Origin: Oceanobacillus sp. Castelsardo
GTDB taxonomy: Bacteria > Bacillota > Bacilli > Bacillales > Amphibacillaceae
NCBI RefSeq assembly: GCF_001659985.1
Contig: NZ_LYCS01000001.1
Location: forward strand, 434,001-498,000
DNA: 64,000 nt
Direction: 5' to 3'
Positions 17,366 through 26,015 of this stretch are shown one piece after another. Under the pieces are notes generated by a model. It ran no database searches and had not been told where the DNA came from. It worked only from the letters and a program-made list of their open reading frames with translations. Numbering within the stretch: the stretch's first letter is position 1; each line of letters opens with the position of its first letter. The position numbers were made by a program, and so were the translations under genes.

Positions 17366-17391
17366 GCACCTAACTTTTGACTGCTAGGTGC
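17366..17391 (-). terminator. Hairpin terminator before the scaffold gene
   Basis: Stem GCACCTA/TAGGTGC with a 12-base loop, then TTTTATTATG on the minus strand. It follows the small gene 17394 to 17561 and precedes the scaffold gene. Confidence 0.6.
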
Positions 17392-17393
17392 AC

Positions 17394-17561
17394 TTATTCC
17401 AATTCTAAATAAACTAACGAGTCAGCTGGAGAACTGAATAATACCTTGTTTTCTTTATCGTATAATGTATATACACCTTCATCGATAACGATATATTCTA
17501 CTTCACTTACTCTTCTGTTTGTCACATAATCGCCATTAGCTACCACTACTAAATATTTCAT
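17394..17561 (-). CDS. Hypothetical phage protein, 55 aa
   Basis: ATG at 17561 with AAAGGTGGTGATTGC in front decides the start; an upstream in-frame ATG has no ribosome site. Product MKYLVVVANGDYVTNRRVSE, acidic C-terminal half, probably all beta. No family is recognised. It sits in the head module between minor capsid and scaffold genes. Confidence 0.6.
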   Translation of the reverse strand: MKYLVVVANGDYVTNRRVSEVEYIVIDEGVYTLYDKENKVLFSSPADSLVYLELE

Positions 17562-17607
17562 GCAATCACCACCTTTTAGCAGAATAAAAAACATCCTTAA
17601 CAGATGC

Positions 17608-17751
17608 CTACTTACTACTTCCAGCTTCCTTAATAGTCTTATTGAACTTTTTTAAATACTCTTTTCTAACATCTTCGGGTATACGCTTATCCTCTGTAAC
17701 TTGATGAATAAGAGTTGTCATGCCTGTTATAGCGTCAAGCACATTTTTCAT
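17608..17751 (-). CDS. Hypothetical phage protein, 47 aa
   Basis: Short open frame MKNVLDAITGMTTLIHQV, ending in KEAGSSK, with GGAGG eight bases before the ATG. Helical and basic near the C-terminus. It follows the minor capsid gene closely in the same direction. No known family is recognised. Confidence 0.6.
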   Translation of the reverse strand: MKNVLDAITGMTTLIHQVTEDKRIPEDVRKEYLKKFNKTIKEAGSSK

Positions 17752-17765
17752 TTAATTAACCTCCA

Positions 17766-18854
17766 TTATTTAATAGCTTTCAAAGCATCCTGGTAATCCT
17801 GCAATAACTTCTTGTAGTTATCCGAATTTGAACGCTTCATCCTTTTAAATGCCCCTATCCCTTTAGGCATACGTTCCTCGCCTAAAATAGACAACATTTC
17901 AGCATAGCGCTTCTTATCATAATTATTGATGCGGTGCAATCGTTGTTGTTCTTCATAAGCTTCTTTTTGGCTTTTAGATCGTGTGTCTTTATCGGGATTA
18001 AATGCCTTAGATTCTCGTTGTGCCTTTTTGATTTCCGATTCTGTCTTATATTCTTCCACCCAGACAGACATAGAGCAGTTGCAATTGGGATGTCTTATGA
18101 TATCTCTTGGATTCATATAGGTGTAATCTTTCCTATCTGGATTCAAAGTAAAAACGATACCTCTTAAAGGCGCGCACTGATGACATGTAGGAGTTCCCCC
18201 GGTTACTGTAAATAAATCCATGCCATTTTCTCGGTATCTTTCTCCTGCCCCTTTGGTGTGAGCCATTTTTATATTGGTTCGCACCACAGTTTCGGAATAA
18301 AAATCCAACGGAAGACGTTTGCCATCAATCGTTATAAAACTAGTCATTCCTTCTTTTGCGAATGATTCTGAAACCCTTTGAGTAATAACTCGCCTTGCCT
18401 TACCTTGAATAACGCCTTTTTGTAAATCCTCTTTTACGTCTTGCAAAGTAGTCATCAAAGTAAAATAAGTGTTTTGCTGTGCCGTCCGTATTGCCGCCTT
18501 TAAATCAAGCATGGTATTGTCTGTGATTTCTGCAATGGCGTTCATATGGACCTGGGTAGCAAATGCAGAAGCTACTTGCCCGCTTGTGGATATACTGGCA
18601 CCTAGTCCGCCAATCGGATTAATTCCTGCTGCACTCAATGCCTTTGTGGCTTCATCTACACCTTTAAAATAAGAACGTAGGGTATCTTCTGGGATGACTT
18701 CCTCTACCTTCAACCCTAAACGCTCGAACATATCATCAATCGTTAAAATAGTGAGTTGCGCTTCTTTATCACTGGATAAATTGGCGTTAAGGATGATATC
18801 CAGGATTTCTAGTTTCATAGCTTTCGTGACTTCGATTAGTTCATCACTTTTCAT
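17766..18854 (-). CDS. Phage minor capsid/head morphogenesis protein
   Basis: 362 residues. The N-terminal 150 residues are helical; the C-terminal half holds a segment typical of phage minor capsid protein 2 and related SPP1 gp7-type proteins: RTNIKMAHTKGAGERYRENG, CHQCAPLRG and HPNCNCSMSVWV, with four cysteines that could bind a metal. A few copies go into the head with the portal. It follows the portal gene after the small gene 18861 to 19109, the usual place. Confidence 0.85.
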   Translation of the reverse strand: MKSDELIEVTKAMKLEILDIILNANLSSDKEAQLTILTIDDMFERLGLKVEEVIPEDTLRSYFKGVDEATKALSAAGINPIGGLGASISTSGQVASAFATQVHMNAIAEITDNTMLDLKAAIRTAQQNTYFTLMTTLQDVKEDLQKGVIQGKARRVITQRVSESFAKEGMTSFITIDGKRLPLDFYSETVVRTNIKMAHTKGAGERYRENGMDLFTVTGGTPTCHQCAPLRGIVFTLNPDRKDYTYMNPRDIIRHPNCNCSMSVWVEEYKTESEIKKAQRESKAFNPDKDTRSKSQKEAYEEQQRLHRINNYDKKRYAEMLSILGEERMPKGIGAFKRMKRSNSDNYKKLLQDYQDALKAIK

Positions 18855-18860
18855 TATTCA

Positions 18861-19109
18861 TCACTCTACTTTTTCGTAAGTAGCTTCAAAAATATCTGGT
18901 TTGCATGGATAGAATTCATTTTGGACACCTTTAATGATGTAATCACCTATAGAAACTTCCATCATGCCTTCTAATGTTTGAATATAGTATTTATCATTAG
19001 AAATAATTACTGGATCAACCCCCAACGCATTCTTAACTTGTTTAGGTGTTGTTCCTTCTAATAATTGAACAGCTTCAATAACAACTGGTTTCTTGCGGTA
19101 TTTTGCCAT
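18861..19109 (-). CDS. Small phage protein (KPVVIEAVQ / GDYIIKGV family)
   Basis: 82 residues starting [19 protein letters not shown] and ending [20 protein letters not shown] with EATYE. These two blocks identify a widespread phage-encoded family of unknown function, seen in many siphoviruses. The start overlaps the stop of the portal gene (TAATG), so they are coupled. Confidence 0.75.
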   Translation of the reverse strand: MAKYRKKPVVIEAVQLLEGTTPKQVKNALGVDPVIISNDKYYIQTLEGMMEVSIGDYIIKGVQNEFYPCKPDIFEATYEKVE

Positions 19110-20704
19110 TATTCCTCATTCCCTTCATTTTGTATCGGATTTCCATTTGCGTCACGGTTACCCATAAAGTTAGTTAACGTTTGTCTACCCCTCAGCAGAC
19201 TGAATGAGTCATCATTTGTTCGCTCCGCTTCAACTCTCGCCAATTCTTCCTGTATGAATTCTTCACTCGCATTAGGATTGTTGCGTCTTATTGTCACTTC
19301 TAATGATTGCGTACCTTGTACATAAGCCATGTTATTTTCTTCAATCAATTCTTTGCGACTAATCGGAATCATAGATTTAAGCATCACTTCTGGTTCTTCA
19401 ATTACTACCGCATCATCATTGAAATTGGCAAGCCATAGCGCACTCTCAATCAACTGCTGCAAGAAGTAAATATATTCAGATTGGATTTGCTCCGCCTTAA
19501 TCAATGACGTAAACAAATCATAGAACTTAGCCACACCCGATTGAGCACTTGATGCATTATTATCCATGTAGAAATCGACAACCTTTTCTGATGTCTTGGT
19601 TTCCATCAACATAAGCTTCATCAAGTCCTTAACCCACTGAATATCACCAATCTTAGTGATATCAATCTGAATGACTTCCATCGCTTTCCCGTTATCATCG
19701 TAGGTAGTGATTTCTAAATCCCTGTGATCTATTTTCGCTTCGTCTCCGTAACGTTCCAGCGCCCTTTCTTGAAGTGCTGCCATTATCTCTTTGGAGATAG
19801 CAATTCTTGGCTTCCCATTACGTTCAAAGGTGATAGCGTTTCTAGTAAGTGTCCAGTTAATCTCATCTTGCTTCCCATCTTGCCCTTTTAAACAAGAAGT
19901 ACCAAGTGGATTCATGAATGTTTTTTCATTCGGCCAATAAATAATAAAAGGTCTACCGCGTCCTGGGTACACCTTTTCTAACTCTTTCATGCCAAGAAGT
20001 TCCTTTGCTTCATCTTCTGACACTTCTTCTGTTTTTCGTTGTTCATTTAGCAGATAAAGCATATGTTTCGTATGCAAGTCACCATCAATCACCTGTTCAC
20101 GATAGATATGCAAGTATTCTTGTTCGTCTATTTCAATTTCATAAGCCAAATCAATGCCCATTCCATCATCATGAGGATAGTATACGTCTCTTGCTTTAAA
20201 TTCCACTCGTAGTCCTTTTTCATCCAACCACGGCACACCTACAAGACCGCCATCCAATTGCTGTTGTAAGATATTCCCCCAATGTTCAAACGCTAGATTA
20301 CTATTCTTTTGAATCTGATTAATAATTTCCTGCTGAACATGGATTATTTCACTTACATCATCCCGTGGCTCGTCCACTATTTCATCTGTATAAGAATTAA
20401 TATTCTCCGCTTGAAAATCATCCGGAGATAAGGAAGACTGTATATTCCCTATAGAACGACTTACAAGCATTGCAGGTATCTCGGGTATTAACTTACATAT
20501 GTTTGCCACCAAGTACGGCGTTTTAACGTTCTGTGCCCTTTGCGTACCGTACATGATGTTGTCTACAATTTCGCCTTTTTCGATTAACTCTTTAGCCCTG
20601 GGGAATATCTCTGAATGCTCCCCCTCGTACAGCTTACGGTAATAAAATATGTTACCGTGTGTTTTCTCAATTACAGAAGCATCAAATTTTGTCCAGTTTG
20701 GCAT
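19109..20704 (-). CDS. Portal protein (SPP1 gp6-type)
   Basis: 531 residues, acidic, beginning [37 protein letters not shown] segment and the helical stretch [16 protein letters not shown] followed by [16 protein letters not shown] fit the portal family (dodecameric ring at one capsid vertex through which DNA is pumped). Directly downstream of the large terminase gene and upstream of the minor capsid genes. Confidence 0.88.
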   Translation of the reverse strand: MPNWTKFDASVIEKTHGNIFYYRKLYEGEHSEIFPRAKELIEKGEIVDNIMYGTQRAQNVKTPYLVANICKLIPEIPAMLVSRSIGNIQSSLSPDDFQAENINSYTDEIVDEPRDDVSEIIHVQQEIINQIQKNSNLAFEHWGNILQQQLDGGLVGVPWLDEKGLRVEFKARDVYYPHDDGMGIDLAYEIEIDEQEYLHIYREQVIDGDLHTKHMLYLLNEQRKTEEVSEDEAKELLGMKELEKVYPGRGRPFIIYWPNEKTFMNPLGTSCLKGQDGKQDEINWTLTRNAITFERNGKPRIAISKEIMAALQERALERYGDEAKIDHRDLEITTYDDNGKAMEVIQIDITKIGDIQWVKDLMKLMLMETKTSEKVVDFYMDNNASSAQSGVAKFYDLFTSLIKAEQIQSEYIYFLQQLIESALWLANFNDDAVVIEEPEVMLKSMIPISRKELIEENNMAYVQGTQSLEVTIRRNNPNASEEFIQEELARVEAERTNDDSFSLLRGRQTLTNFMGNRDANGNPIQNEGNEE

Positions 20705-20722
20705 ATGTTCACCTTCTTTCTT

Positions 20723-22030
20723 TTACCAAGCGCTCGCACTACTAATGCCAGCTTTAGGAGCAAATAAAATTGTATTGACAAAGTACCTATCTGAGTCCAT
20801 TAAATGGTCGAATTGTTTAACCGGCTTATCTTCTCCACGATCTGCTGCTTTTTTGTCCCAAATATAAGATGAAAATTCTCTAAATGTTTCCTTACAACAA
20901 TCATTGAAGTAAATCATTTCCTCAATTAACGCCGTTTGAACGTTTCTAATACCGTCCAGAACATCGTTTTTAGCTTTAATAACATAGAAACCATCTTTCT
21001 TTAACTGTGCTATAAAGCTTGAAGCAGATGGGTCTACGATAATACCTCTAACGCGAATCCCTTTAACGAATGCTTTTAAATCCTTGCTATATTCAATGTC
21101 AGTCTTTTGTCTAGAAGAATTACGTCCATCATAAAAGTACTCTTTAACCTTGTACCATTTGTTATTATATTTACCCCACAATCCAAATGTAGTAGGGTTT
21201 TGCGTTCCGTAGTCAATCGATACGTAGTACTCTGTATATCTTCTTTCTTCCGTTTTAACAACATGCTTGTCTTTATTGAACATGTCATATATAACGCCTT
21301 CCGCAAGCACCCATAAGCCCAGGATAAACCGTTGATAGAAAATACCAGAAAACATTCGTTTATAACGATTTTTAACCCTTTCAGATAAAGAAGGGTTATC
21401 ATCCATTGTAAAATGTAATCTGATTAGGTTTTTTTCTTCTAACTTATCAATGTATTTTTCTTTAAACCAATGAAAGGGACTAGCGGGGTTACAGTTATAC
21501 CAATACTTTGAGCCATCTACAGAACAACGTGCTTCCGCCTGACTAACAAATGATTCTGGCATTAGTGCTGCTTCATCAAAGAACATTCCAGCTAGAGTAA
21601 TCCCTTGTATCAAATCTTGCGAACTCTCATCCTTACCACCAAAAACATAAAAGTAATTGGTTACACCGTTTTTGGTAATGGTCAAATAGTTATCTGCTCG
21701 ATGGTCTTTTACTCGATAACCTCTAGACTTTAGCATTCGTTTTAAAGGTGTAATAACGTTACGTCTGAAAGAACCTATCGTTTTTCCGGCCATACCAAAG
21801 TTTTCTTCGTTAAATGTTTCCATCGCCCACATAACGTAAGACAGAGACATAACAACTGTTTTTCCGGCACGAACGGATCCATCACATATAATTCCATCTT
21901 TATCATTTACAGGTGATTTTTTATTCCACCAGGTCAACACTTTCAATTGCTTCTTTGAAAATCGTTTGAACTTGAATAATGCAGGTTTAAGCTTCTTCGG
22001 TTTCGGCGCTTCCATCGTCGCTGTCGTCAT
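20723..22030 (-). CDS. terL: Terminase large subunit
   Basis: The start is set at ATG 22030 (MTTATMEAPKPKKL) nine bases after GGAGG; it lies inside the small subunit gene. 435 residues. Walker A GSVRAGKT (51 to 58) and Walker B MFFDEA (Asp152-Glu153) form the packaging ATPase. The RNase H-like nuclease starts at SIDYGTQNP (Asp273), with GIIVDPSASS (Asp333) and FDHLMDSDRY (412 to 414) as further acidic ligands. It cuts and pumps DNA into the prohead with the small subunit. The overlapped genes terS and terL form the start of the late module. Confidence 0.94.
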   Translation of the reverse strand: MTTATMEAPKPKKLKPALFKFKRFSKKQLKVLTWWNKKSPVNDKDGIICDGSVRAGKTVVMSLSYVMWAMETFNEENFGMAGKTIGSFRRNVITPLKRMLKSRGYRVKDHRADNYLTITKNGVTNYFYVFGGKDESSQDLIQGITLAGMFFDEAALMPESFVSQAEARCSVDGSKYWYNCNPASPFHWFKEKYIDKLEEKNLIRLHFTMDDNPSLSERVKNRYKRMFSGIFYQRFILGLWVLAEGVIYDMFNKDKHVVKTEERRYTEYYVSIDYGTQNPTTFGLWGKYNNKWYKVKEYFYDGRNSSRQKTDIEYSKDLKAFVKGIRVRGIIVDPSASSFIAQLKKDGFYVIKAKNDVLDGIRNVQTALIEEMIYFNDCCKETFREFSSYIWDKKAADRGEDKPVKQFDHLMDSDRYFVNTILFAPKAGISSASAW

Positions 22031-22889
22031 CGTCCCACACCTCCACCGCCGCATCTCCTAATGCTTCAATAAAGCCATCATCTTCATATTCATCCATTTC
22101 CTCGCCCTTAACTTTAGCAATCTCCGCTTTAAGTTTCTCTTCTTGGAGACGTCTCTTATCATTATCGGATAGCAAGTCAAAGTATTTCGATAGCATCTCA
22201 AGAGCCTTCATTTTGTCGGCTAGTTTAACAGATATACCATCTCTGCCTTGTTTAACCTCTGTAATGATTGTTCCATCAACCTCATCGGATTCATTTAAAT
22301 CAACATAGGAGTGAGTATCCATTATTTGTTCGCCATTTTCATCTGTAAGAATTTCACCAGTATATTGATCTCTCATTGGTGATTCTCTGTTTCCGAATAC
22401 TACATAATCAGTTATGTCGGCAAAGGCTATATCAATGTATTTTTGTAATACATCACGAACATCTAATTTTAATTCATTTGCTTGTTCTGCTTTAAGCCTG
22501 TCTATTTCAGTGCTTATCTTAGGCTTTCTTAGATGTCTATGACCTTCCACCATCGCTGTTGTATAAGCACACTCATAAGCCTTTTGATATGCTTTGGTAG
22601 CATTGAAATACTTAATATAATAAATACAAAAAAGCCTTTGTTTATCAGTGAGTTCATCACTTTCCACAATAGGCTCAACTTCTTTCTTTGACTTAGTTGC
22701 AACTTTCTTTTTAGGGGTTGCATCCTTTTTCGTTTTGGTTGCATCCTTTTTTGGAGAACCTCTCGACCAACCTTCACGACTTTTTCTGCTCTTTAATGTA
22801 CCTAATTTAACATCATGCTTTTCAGCTAACTTTGCTAATGTAAACTTTGTCGTTTCCCACTCTTTCCTAATCTCATCCCAGTTTGGCAT
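21987..22889 (-). CDS. terS: Terminase small subunit
   Basis: 300 residues. The N-terminal 45 residues (TTKFTLAKLAEKHDVKLG) form a helix-turn-helix; a Lys-rich linker follows; then LTDKQRLFCIYYIKYFNATK and YQKAY, which are the hallmark of the Firmicute small terminase family. The C-terminal half is acidic and ends in a DDD-rich tail. Binds the packaging site. The ATG is preceded at only nine bases distance by ATG TAA, see findings. Confidence 0.9.
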   Translation of the reverse strand: MPNWDEIRKEWETTKFTLAKLAEKHDVKLGTLKSRKSREGWSRGSPKKDATKTKKDATPKKKVATKSKKEVEPIVESDELTDKQRLFCIYYIKYFNATKAYQKAYECAYTTAMVEGHRHLRKPKISTEIDRLKAEQANELKLDVRDVLQKYIDIAFADITDYVVFGNRESPMRDQYTGEILTDENGEQIMDTHSYVDLNESDEVDGTIITEVKQGRDGISVKLADKMKALEMLSKYFDLLSDNDKRRLQEEKLKAEIAKVKGEEMDEYEDDGFIEALGDAAVEVWDDDDSDDGSAETEEA

Positions 22890-22916
22890 TTACATCAACC
22901 CCACACCTCCGGTAAT

Positions 22917-22946
22917 AAAAACGCACCCTTGTTAGGATGCGTTTTT
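22917..22946 (-). terminator. Intrinsic terminator upstream of terS
   Basis: Minus-strand stem AAAAACGCATCC / GGGTGCGTTTTT with a 6-base loop, followed by ATTACC. It overlaps the stop of the membrane gene 22932 to 23276 and separates the late-regulator block from the packaging genes. Confidence 0.75.
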
Positions 22947-23276
22947 AGAATCTCGACGTTCTTCAAAGTATTTAAACAGCAAATCTATACCCTCTATAAA
23001 AGCTATTAATATTACTACAACATCTAAACCTAAATCGTTTGTCAGCAGCATTGTGCCATAAGCTAAATACCAAATAGACTTTACCAGATTGTTATATCTA
23101 GAATACTTAACTCCCCACTTGTATATTAGTAACCTGAAAAACAAATAAGCAAAAAACGAATATGGCATTAGAGCATTTCCTAGTTCACTAACTTCATATC
23201 CAATAACCTGTAGTTTCTCTCCTAGAATGACTATTTTATCATTTAACCCTTTAATATTATCCCCTCCTAATTCCAT
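22932..23276 (-). CDS. Small membrane protein, unknown; start uncertain
   Basis: The first ATG that gives a sensible product (MELGGDNIKGLNDK) is at 23276 but has no ribosome site; AGGAGGGG ends seven bases before an ATT codon at 23255, which may be the true start. The protein has two or three hydrophobic segments (MPYSFFAYLFFRLLIY; IWYLAYGTMLL; VVVILIAFIEGIDLLF) and a charged tail. It lies between the late regulator and terS and is followed by its own terminator. No family is recognised. Confidence 0.55.
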   Translation of the reverse strand: MELGGDNIKGLNDKIVILGEKLQVIGYEVSELGNALMPYSFFAYLFFRLLIYKWGVKYSRYNNLVKSIWYLAYGTMLLTNDLGLDVVVILIAFIEGIDLLFKYFEERRDSKNAS

Positions 23277-23405
23277 AATAATTAAAAAAGGGTTTTTTCT
23301 CATTATATAAAGACCGTAAGGTCTTAAAAGAACACGTTCCACTTTATTATAGTGCTCTATCTAAGACCCCTTCTAACAATAGATAATTCGTACGTCAATC
23401 GTACG

Positions 23406-23900
23406 TCAAGAAGCGACTTTTTCCACCTTTTCCCTCGCTCTTTCAATGTATTGCTGGACAGTGCGCTTTTTAATTCCTAAACGATCAGCAATCTTTTTCA
23501 TACTTAAGTTTTCAGCTTCATACATGATATAGCACTGTCGCTCCCTATCCGAAAAACTTTTAAATATATTTATTAATTTAGCTTTTTGGCTAGCGTTTAA
23601 ATAAAATGGTTCCCGCTCTTTCCGTAACTCCTCATTTATATCTGGAATAATATCCATATCCTCATATTGTTTTAACCGATAAGCATTACGTTTATCAATT
23701 CCCCTATATAAACCCGGTTGCCGTCCTGTTTCCATCCATTCGATAGTGAACGACATGCTATCTATCATGCTATTAATTTGCTTTTTATCCATAAACAATT
23801 CGGGTTCGAGATCGTTTTTCATTCTTCCTAAATCCCTGCGCTCTTCCTTGTATTCTCCTAATAATTCGTCCGCCCAACTTTCTAATTGTTGACTGTTCAT
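23406..23900 (-). CDS. Sigma-70 region 4-like late gene regulator (ArpU/Xpf type)
   Basis: 164 residues. The C-terminal 50 residues contain a helix-turn-helix of sigma region 4 type: FSDRERQCYIMYEAENLSMK then IADRLGIKKRTVQQYI. The N-terminal part is helical. Proteins of this layout placed just upstream of terS activate late transcription in Firmicute phages and prophages (Xpf of PBSX, ArpU). The start is the ATG at 23900 with GGGAGTGG. The role is inferred from fold and position. Confidence 0.8.
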   Translation of the reverse strand: MNSQQLESWADELLGEYKEERRDLGRMKNDLEPELFMDKKQINSMIDSMSFTIEWMETGRQPGLYRGIDKRNAYRLKQYEDMDIIPDINEELRKEREPFYLNASQKAKLINIFKSFSDRERQCYIMYEAENLSMKKIADRLGIKKRTVQQYIERAREKVEKVAS

Positions 23901-23933
23901 CAAAAATCCACTCCCTCAAGTGTTTTGCTAATC

Positions 23934-23976
23934 AAAAAAGGACACCAAACAACGCTTATTGCGTCATTCAGTGTCC
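23934..23976 (-). terminator. Terminator between the 184-residue membrane gene and late regulator
   Basis: On the minus strand GGACAC pairs with GTGTCC; inside, GACGC pairs with GCGTT around an AATAA loop. TTTTTTGATT follows. It is directly downstream of the gene ending at 23995. Confidence 0.75.
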
Positions 23977-23994
23977 TCCAGATGGCTGGTAGAA

Positions 23995-24549
23995 CTATTG
24001 TTTCTTAATAAAATCCATTATTTTATTGTTTAGCATTTCAAGCTTTTCTATCGAGGCATGCAAATCGCGTTTTGTCTCTTCTTTTTCCCTATCATTTCTA
24101 AATATATCGTGTTTGTATACATCAATATAAAATCCAAGACCTGATAATTCATATATTAATTCTTCAAAATCATCTGCTACTTCACTGGGAATATAATTAG
24201 TAGGTATTTCCGATAAATACTCTTTAGTTTTACTAAAGAGCTTTTCATTAGTTACATATAGATGTCCCAAAACCCCATCTTTATCCCAAATTTCTTCAAG
24301 GTCCTTAAGTGCGCTTAGGGTTATTCCAATCCATCTACTAGCCTGTTTATATTCCACTTTGAAAGTCGTTATCTTTTCTTTCTTTGATTCAAATAATTCT
24401 TTCTTAAACAGAAAATATGCTCCTAATATCCCTAATACAGCACCTAAAAATGCACCGATAAGAGTACCTACCCCTGTTACCCACGCATCAGGAGTGACGC
24501 AATTCCAAAAACCCTCACATTGCTTTATACTAACTGGTATTGCTTTCAA
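23995..24549 (-). CDS. Membrane-anchored phage protein of unknown function, 184 aa
   Basis: The TTG at 24549 lies seven bases after GGAG and overlaps the previous gene. One strong hydrophobic segment near residues 25 to 48 (GTLIGAFLGAVLGILGAYFL), short Cys-containing lead (CEGFWNC) outside or before it, and a 130-residue helical cytoplasmic part rich in Lys/Glu with ASRWIGITLSALKDLEEIWD. It is followed by its own terminator. The layout (single anchor, long helical tail) would suit an immunity or exclusion protein, but nothing proves it. Confidence 0.65.
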   Translation of the reverse strand: MKAIPVSIKQCEGFWNCVTPDAWVTGVGTLIGAFLGAVLGILGAYFLFKKELFESKKEKITTFKVEYKQASRWIGITLSALKDLEEIWDKDGVLGHLYVTNEKLFSKTKEYLSEIPTNYIPSEVADDFEELIYELSGLGFYIDVYKHDIFRNDREKEETKRDLHASIEKLEMLNNKIMDFIKKQ

Positions 24550-24752
24550 AACTCTTCTCCCTCTTCCCTCCGCATTCGTTTCACCTTCCCTTGATGTGTA
24601 ACAATTTTATATTCGCCAAATGGTGGAAGCTCCCTCAATTTAGCTTTACCATCGCAAATCACTATCACACAACTGGAAGGAATATTCATTATATCAAATT
24701 CTAGCTTATTGGAATCTAAATCTAGTTGAATTTCTTCTTTGTTTTGCTGCAT
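24546..24752 (-). CDS. DUF3954-like small phage protein
   Basis: 68 residues with IPSSCVIVICDGKAKLRELP, then FGEYKIVTHQGKVKRM, the pattern of DUF3954, a small family found in the early genes of Bacillus prophages. AGGAG lies before the ATG. Function unknown. Confidence 0.75.
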   Translation of the reverse strand: MQQNKEEIQLDLDSNKLEFDIMNIPSSCVIVICDGKAKLRELPPFGEYKIVTHQGKVKRMRREEGEEF

Positions 24753-24765
24753 TGCTAGATCACTC

Positions 24766-24945
24766 CTATGATATGTTTTTGCTTATAAACTCCCTCAATT
24801 TCTCGTTATCCTCTTGCAACCTAAGTATCTCGCTTGAAGCTTTAGCCATGATTACTTTAGAATCGTCCAACGCACGTTTATCCAACTCGTCCATTGCATA
24901 TACGCTATTCAGAAGACTTCTGCCACGTTTTAGTTCTTCTATCAG
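24766..24945 (-). CDS. Small coiled-coil phage protein, start uncertain
   Basis: An open frame follows the DUF1064 gene at once. If read from a CTG at 24945 overlapping the previous stop it gives LIEELKRGRSLLNSVYAMDE then a helical SEILRLQEDNEKLREFISKN. An in-frame ATG at 24894 lacks a ribosome site. The helical, charged sequence and tight spacing suggest a real gene coupled to the one before it. Confidence 0.4.
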   Translation of the reverse strand: MIEELKRGRSLLNSVYAMDELDKRALDDSKVIMAKASSEILRLQEDNEKLREFISKNIS

Positions 24946-25397
24946 TTAACTTCCCATCCCTTCCCAGTTTTCTTAGCAATCACTAGTTCGTGTCCTGTTT
25001 TAATTTCAAACAGCTTTTTTCTTAGGGTAAAGTCTTTAGATGTCGGCCCACCTTTAACATCAATTACCTTTATTTCACCATCGATGTATGTAACTTTGAA
25101 GTCTGCTGTAAACTTTGCGCCCGATTTTGTACGAGTGCCATATCCTTTACACAAGGTGCATTTGTTAAGATTGAGTGTTTTGGTATTCAATACCTTTCCA
25201 CGACCGTCACACCTACCGCATTTTACTTTATACGGCTTGATAATTTGATATTCGGGTTGCAATTCGATGTCTTGTACACTTTTGTCATTTTTAAGAATGA
25301 GATAATACTCATATTCAGCTTGTGAATCGAAAGTTACGCCTTGAAACTCTATCTTTCTAGCATTGTATTTGTTTTTAGGTTTTCTCCTTACCCTCAT
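24942..25397 (-). CDS. DUF1064 nuclease-like protein with inserted DnaJ-type zinc finger
   Basis: 151 residues. N-terminal KNKYNARKIEFQGVTFDSQA and EYEYY, then FTADFKVTY with IKVIDVKG later, match DUF1064, a phage family with a restriction-endonuclease-like core (Asp and DVK as probable metal ligands) thought to include Holliday-junction nucleases. In the middle, CGRCDGRG and CTLCKGYG form two CxxCxGxG units like half of a DnaJ zinc domain. The ATG overlaps the stop of the small membrane gene (ATGA). Confidence 0.72.
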   Translation of the reverse strand: MRVRRKPKNKYNARKIEFQGVTFDSQAEYEYYLILKNDKSVQDIELQPEYQIIKPYKVKCGRCDGRGKVLNTKTLNLNKCTLCKGYGTRTKSGAKFTADFKVTYIDGEIKVIDVKGGPTSKDFTLRKKLFEIKTGHELVIAKKTGKGWEVN

Positions 25398-25492
25398 AAA
25401 ATCACCATTCCAAAGAACAACCCTATAGATCCCATTGCAAAAATACCTGTTAAGAGATAGATAACTTCAAGTGTGTCTAATAGTTTTTCCAT
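25394..25492 (-). CDS. Single-span membrane micropeptide, 32 aa
   Basis: ATG at 25492 with GGAG nine bases upstream; product MEKLLDTLEVIYLLTGIFAM and GSIGLFFGMVIL, almost entirely one hydrophobic helix. Its stop overlaps the next start (ATGA), which supports translation. Function unknown. Confidence 0.55.
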   Translation of the reverse strand: MEKLLDTLEVIYLLTGIFAMGSIGLFFGMVIL

Positions 25493-25498
25493 GTTGGT

Positions 25499-25810
25499 TC
25501 ACTCCTTTAAGTCACTTTCTTTCACAAATACGCCGTTGACCATTTTACCCTTGCGTCCAGATATTTCTTGATAAGCTGTATTTAGACACCTTTCAATGCT
25601 TAAATTGTTTTGTTGCCCCAATATAATCAACGTAACAATAACATCGCCTATTCCGTCCTCTAGAGCATCTCTATCACTTCTTGCTAATGCTGCAGCAACT
25701 TCCCCTGTTTCCTCTGACACCTTTAAAAACTGCTTGCTACTGTCAGCTTTGTCTAATCCTTTTTCAATACTCCATTGCTCCACTTTTTCAACTAATTTAT
25801 TTAAATCCAT
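25499..25810 (-). CDS. MazG-like NTP pyrophosphohydrolase
   Basis: 103 residues, helical. SEETGEVAAALARSD supplies the ExxE pair and DGIGDVIVTLIILGQQ the ExxD-like pair that bind Mg2+ in the MazG fold. Such proteins hydrolyse non-standard or regulatory nucleoside triphosphates and are common in phage early regions. Seven residues of acidic tail. Confidence 0.82.
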   Translation of the reverse strand: MDLNKLVEKVEQWSIEKGLDKADSSKQFLKVSEETGEVAAALARSDRDALEDGIGDVIVTLIILGQQNNLSIERCLNTAYQEISGRKGKMVNGVFVKESDLKE

Positions 25811-25835
25811 TGTCTTTCCTCCTCGCTTGTCGTCA

Positions 25836-25979
25836 TCACGAAATTACTAAATCATCATCTTCAATAAGTTCATCCTCATCAACTTGCGAAACTGGTCTAA
25901 AATCACTTCCTACACGAACCCATACTTTTTGATTCGGACTATACATTTTTAATTCCTCAATCAATTCTTCAACTGTCAT
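25836..25979 (-). CDS. Hypothetical small acidic phage protein, 47 aa
   Basis: ATG at 25979 follows GAAGGAG. Product MTVEELIEELKMYSPNQKVW with acidic C-terminus EDELIEDDDLVIS. The start resembles the protein at 34149 to 34361 (MTVRELIENLL) and a common phage family of small proteins opening with MTVxELIxxL. Role unknown. Confidence 0.65.
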   Translation of the reverse strand: MTVEELIEELKMYSPNQKVWVRVGSDFRPVSQVDEDELIEDDDLVIS

Positions 25980-26015
25980 AATTTTCACTCCTTCACAATC
26001 TCTTCGAAATGTTGA

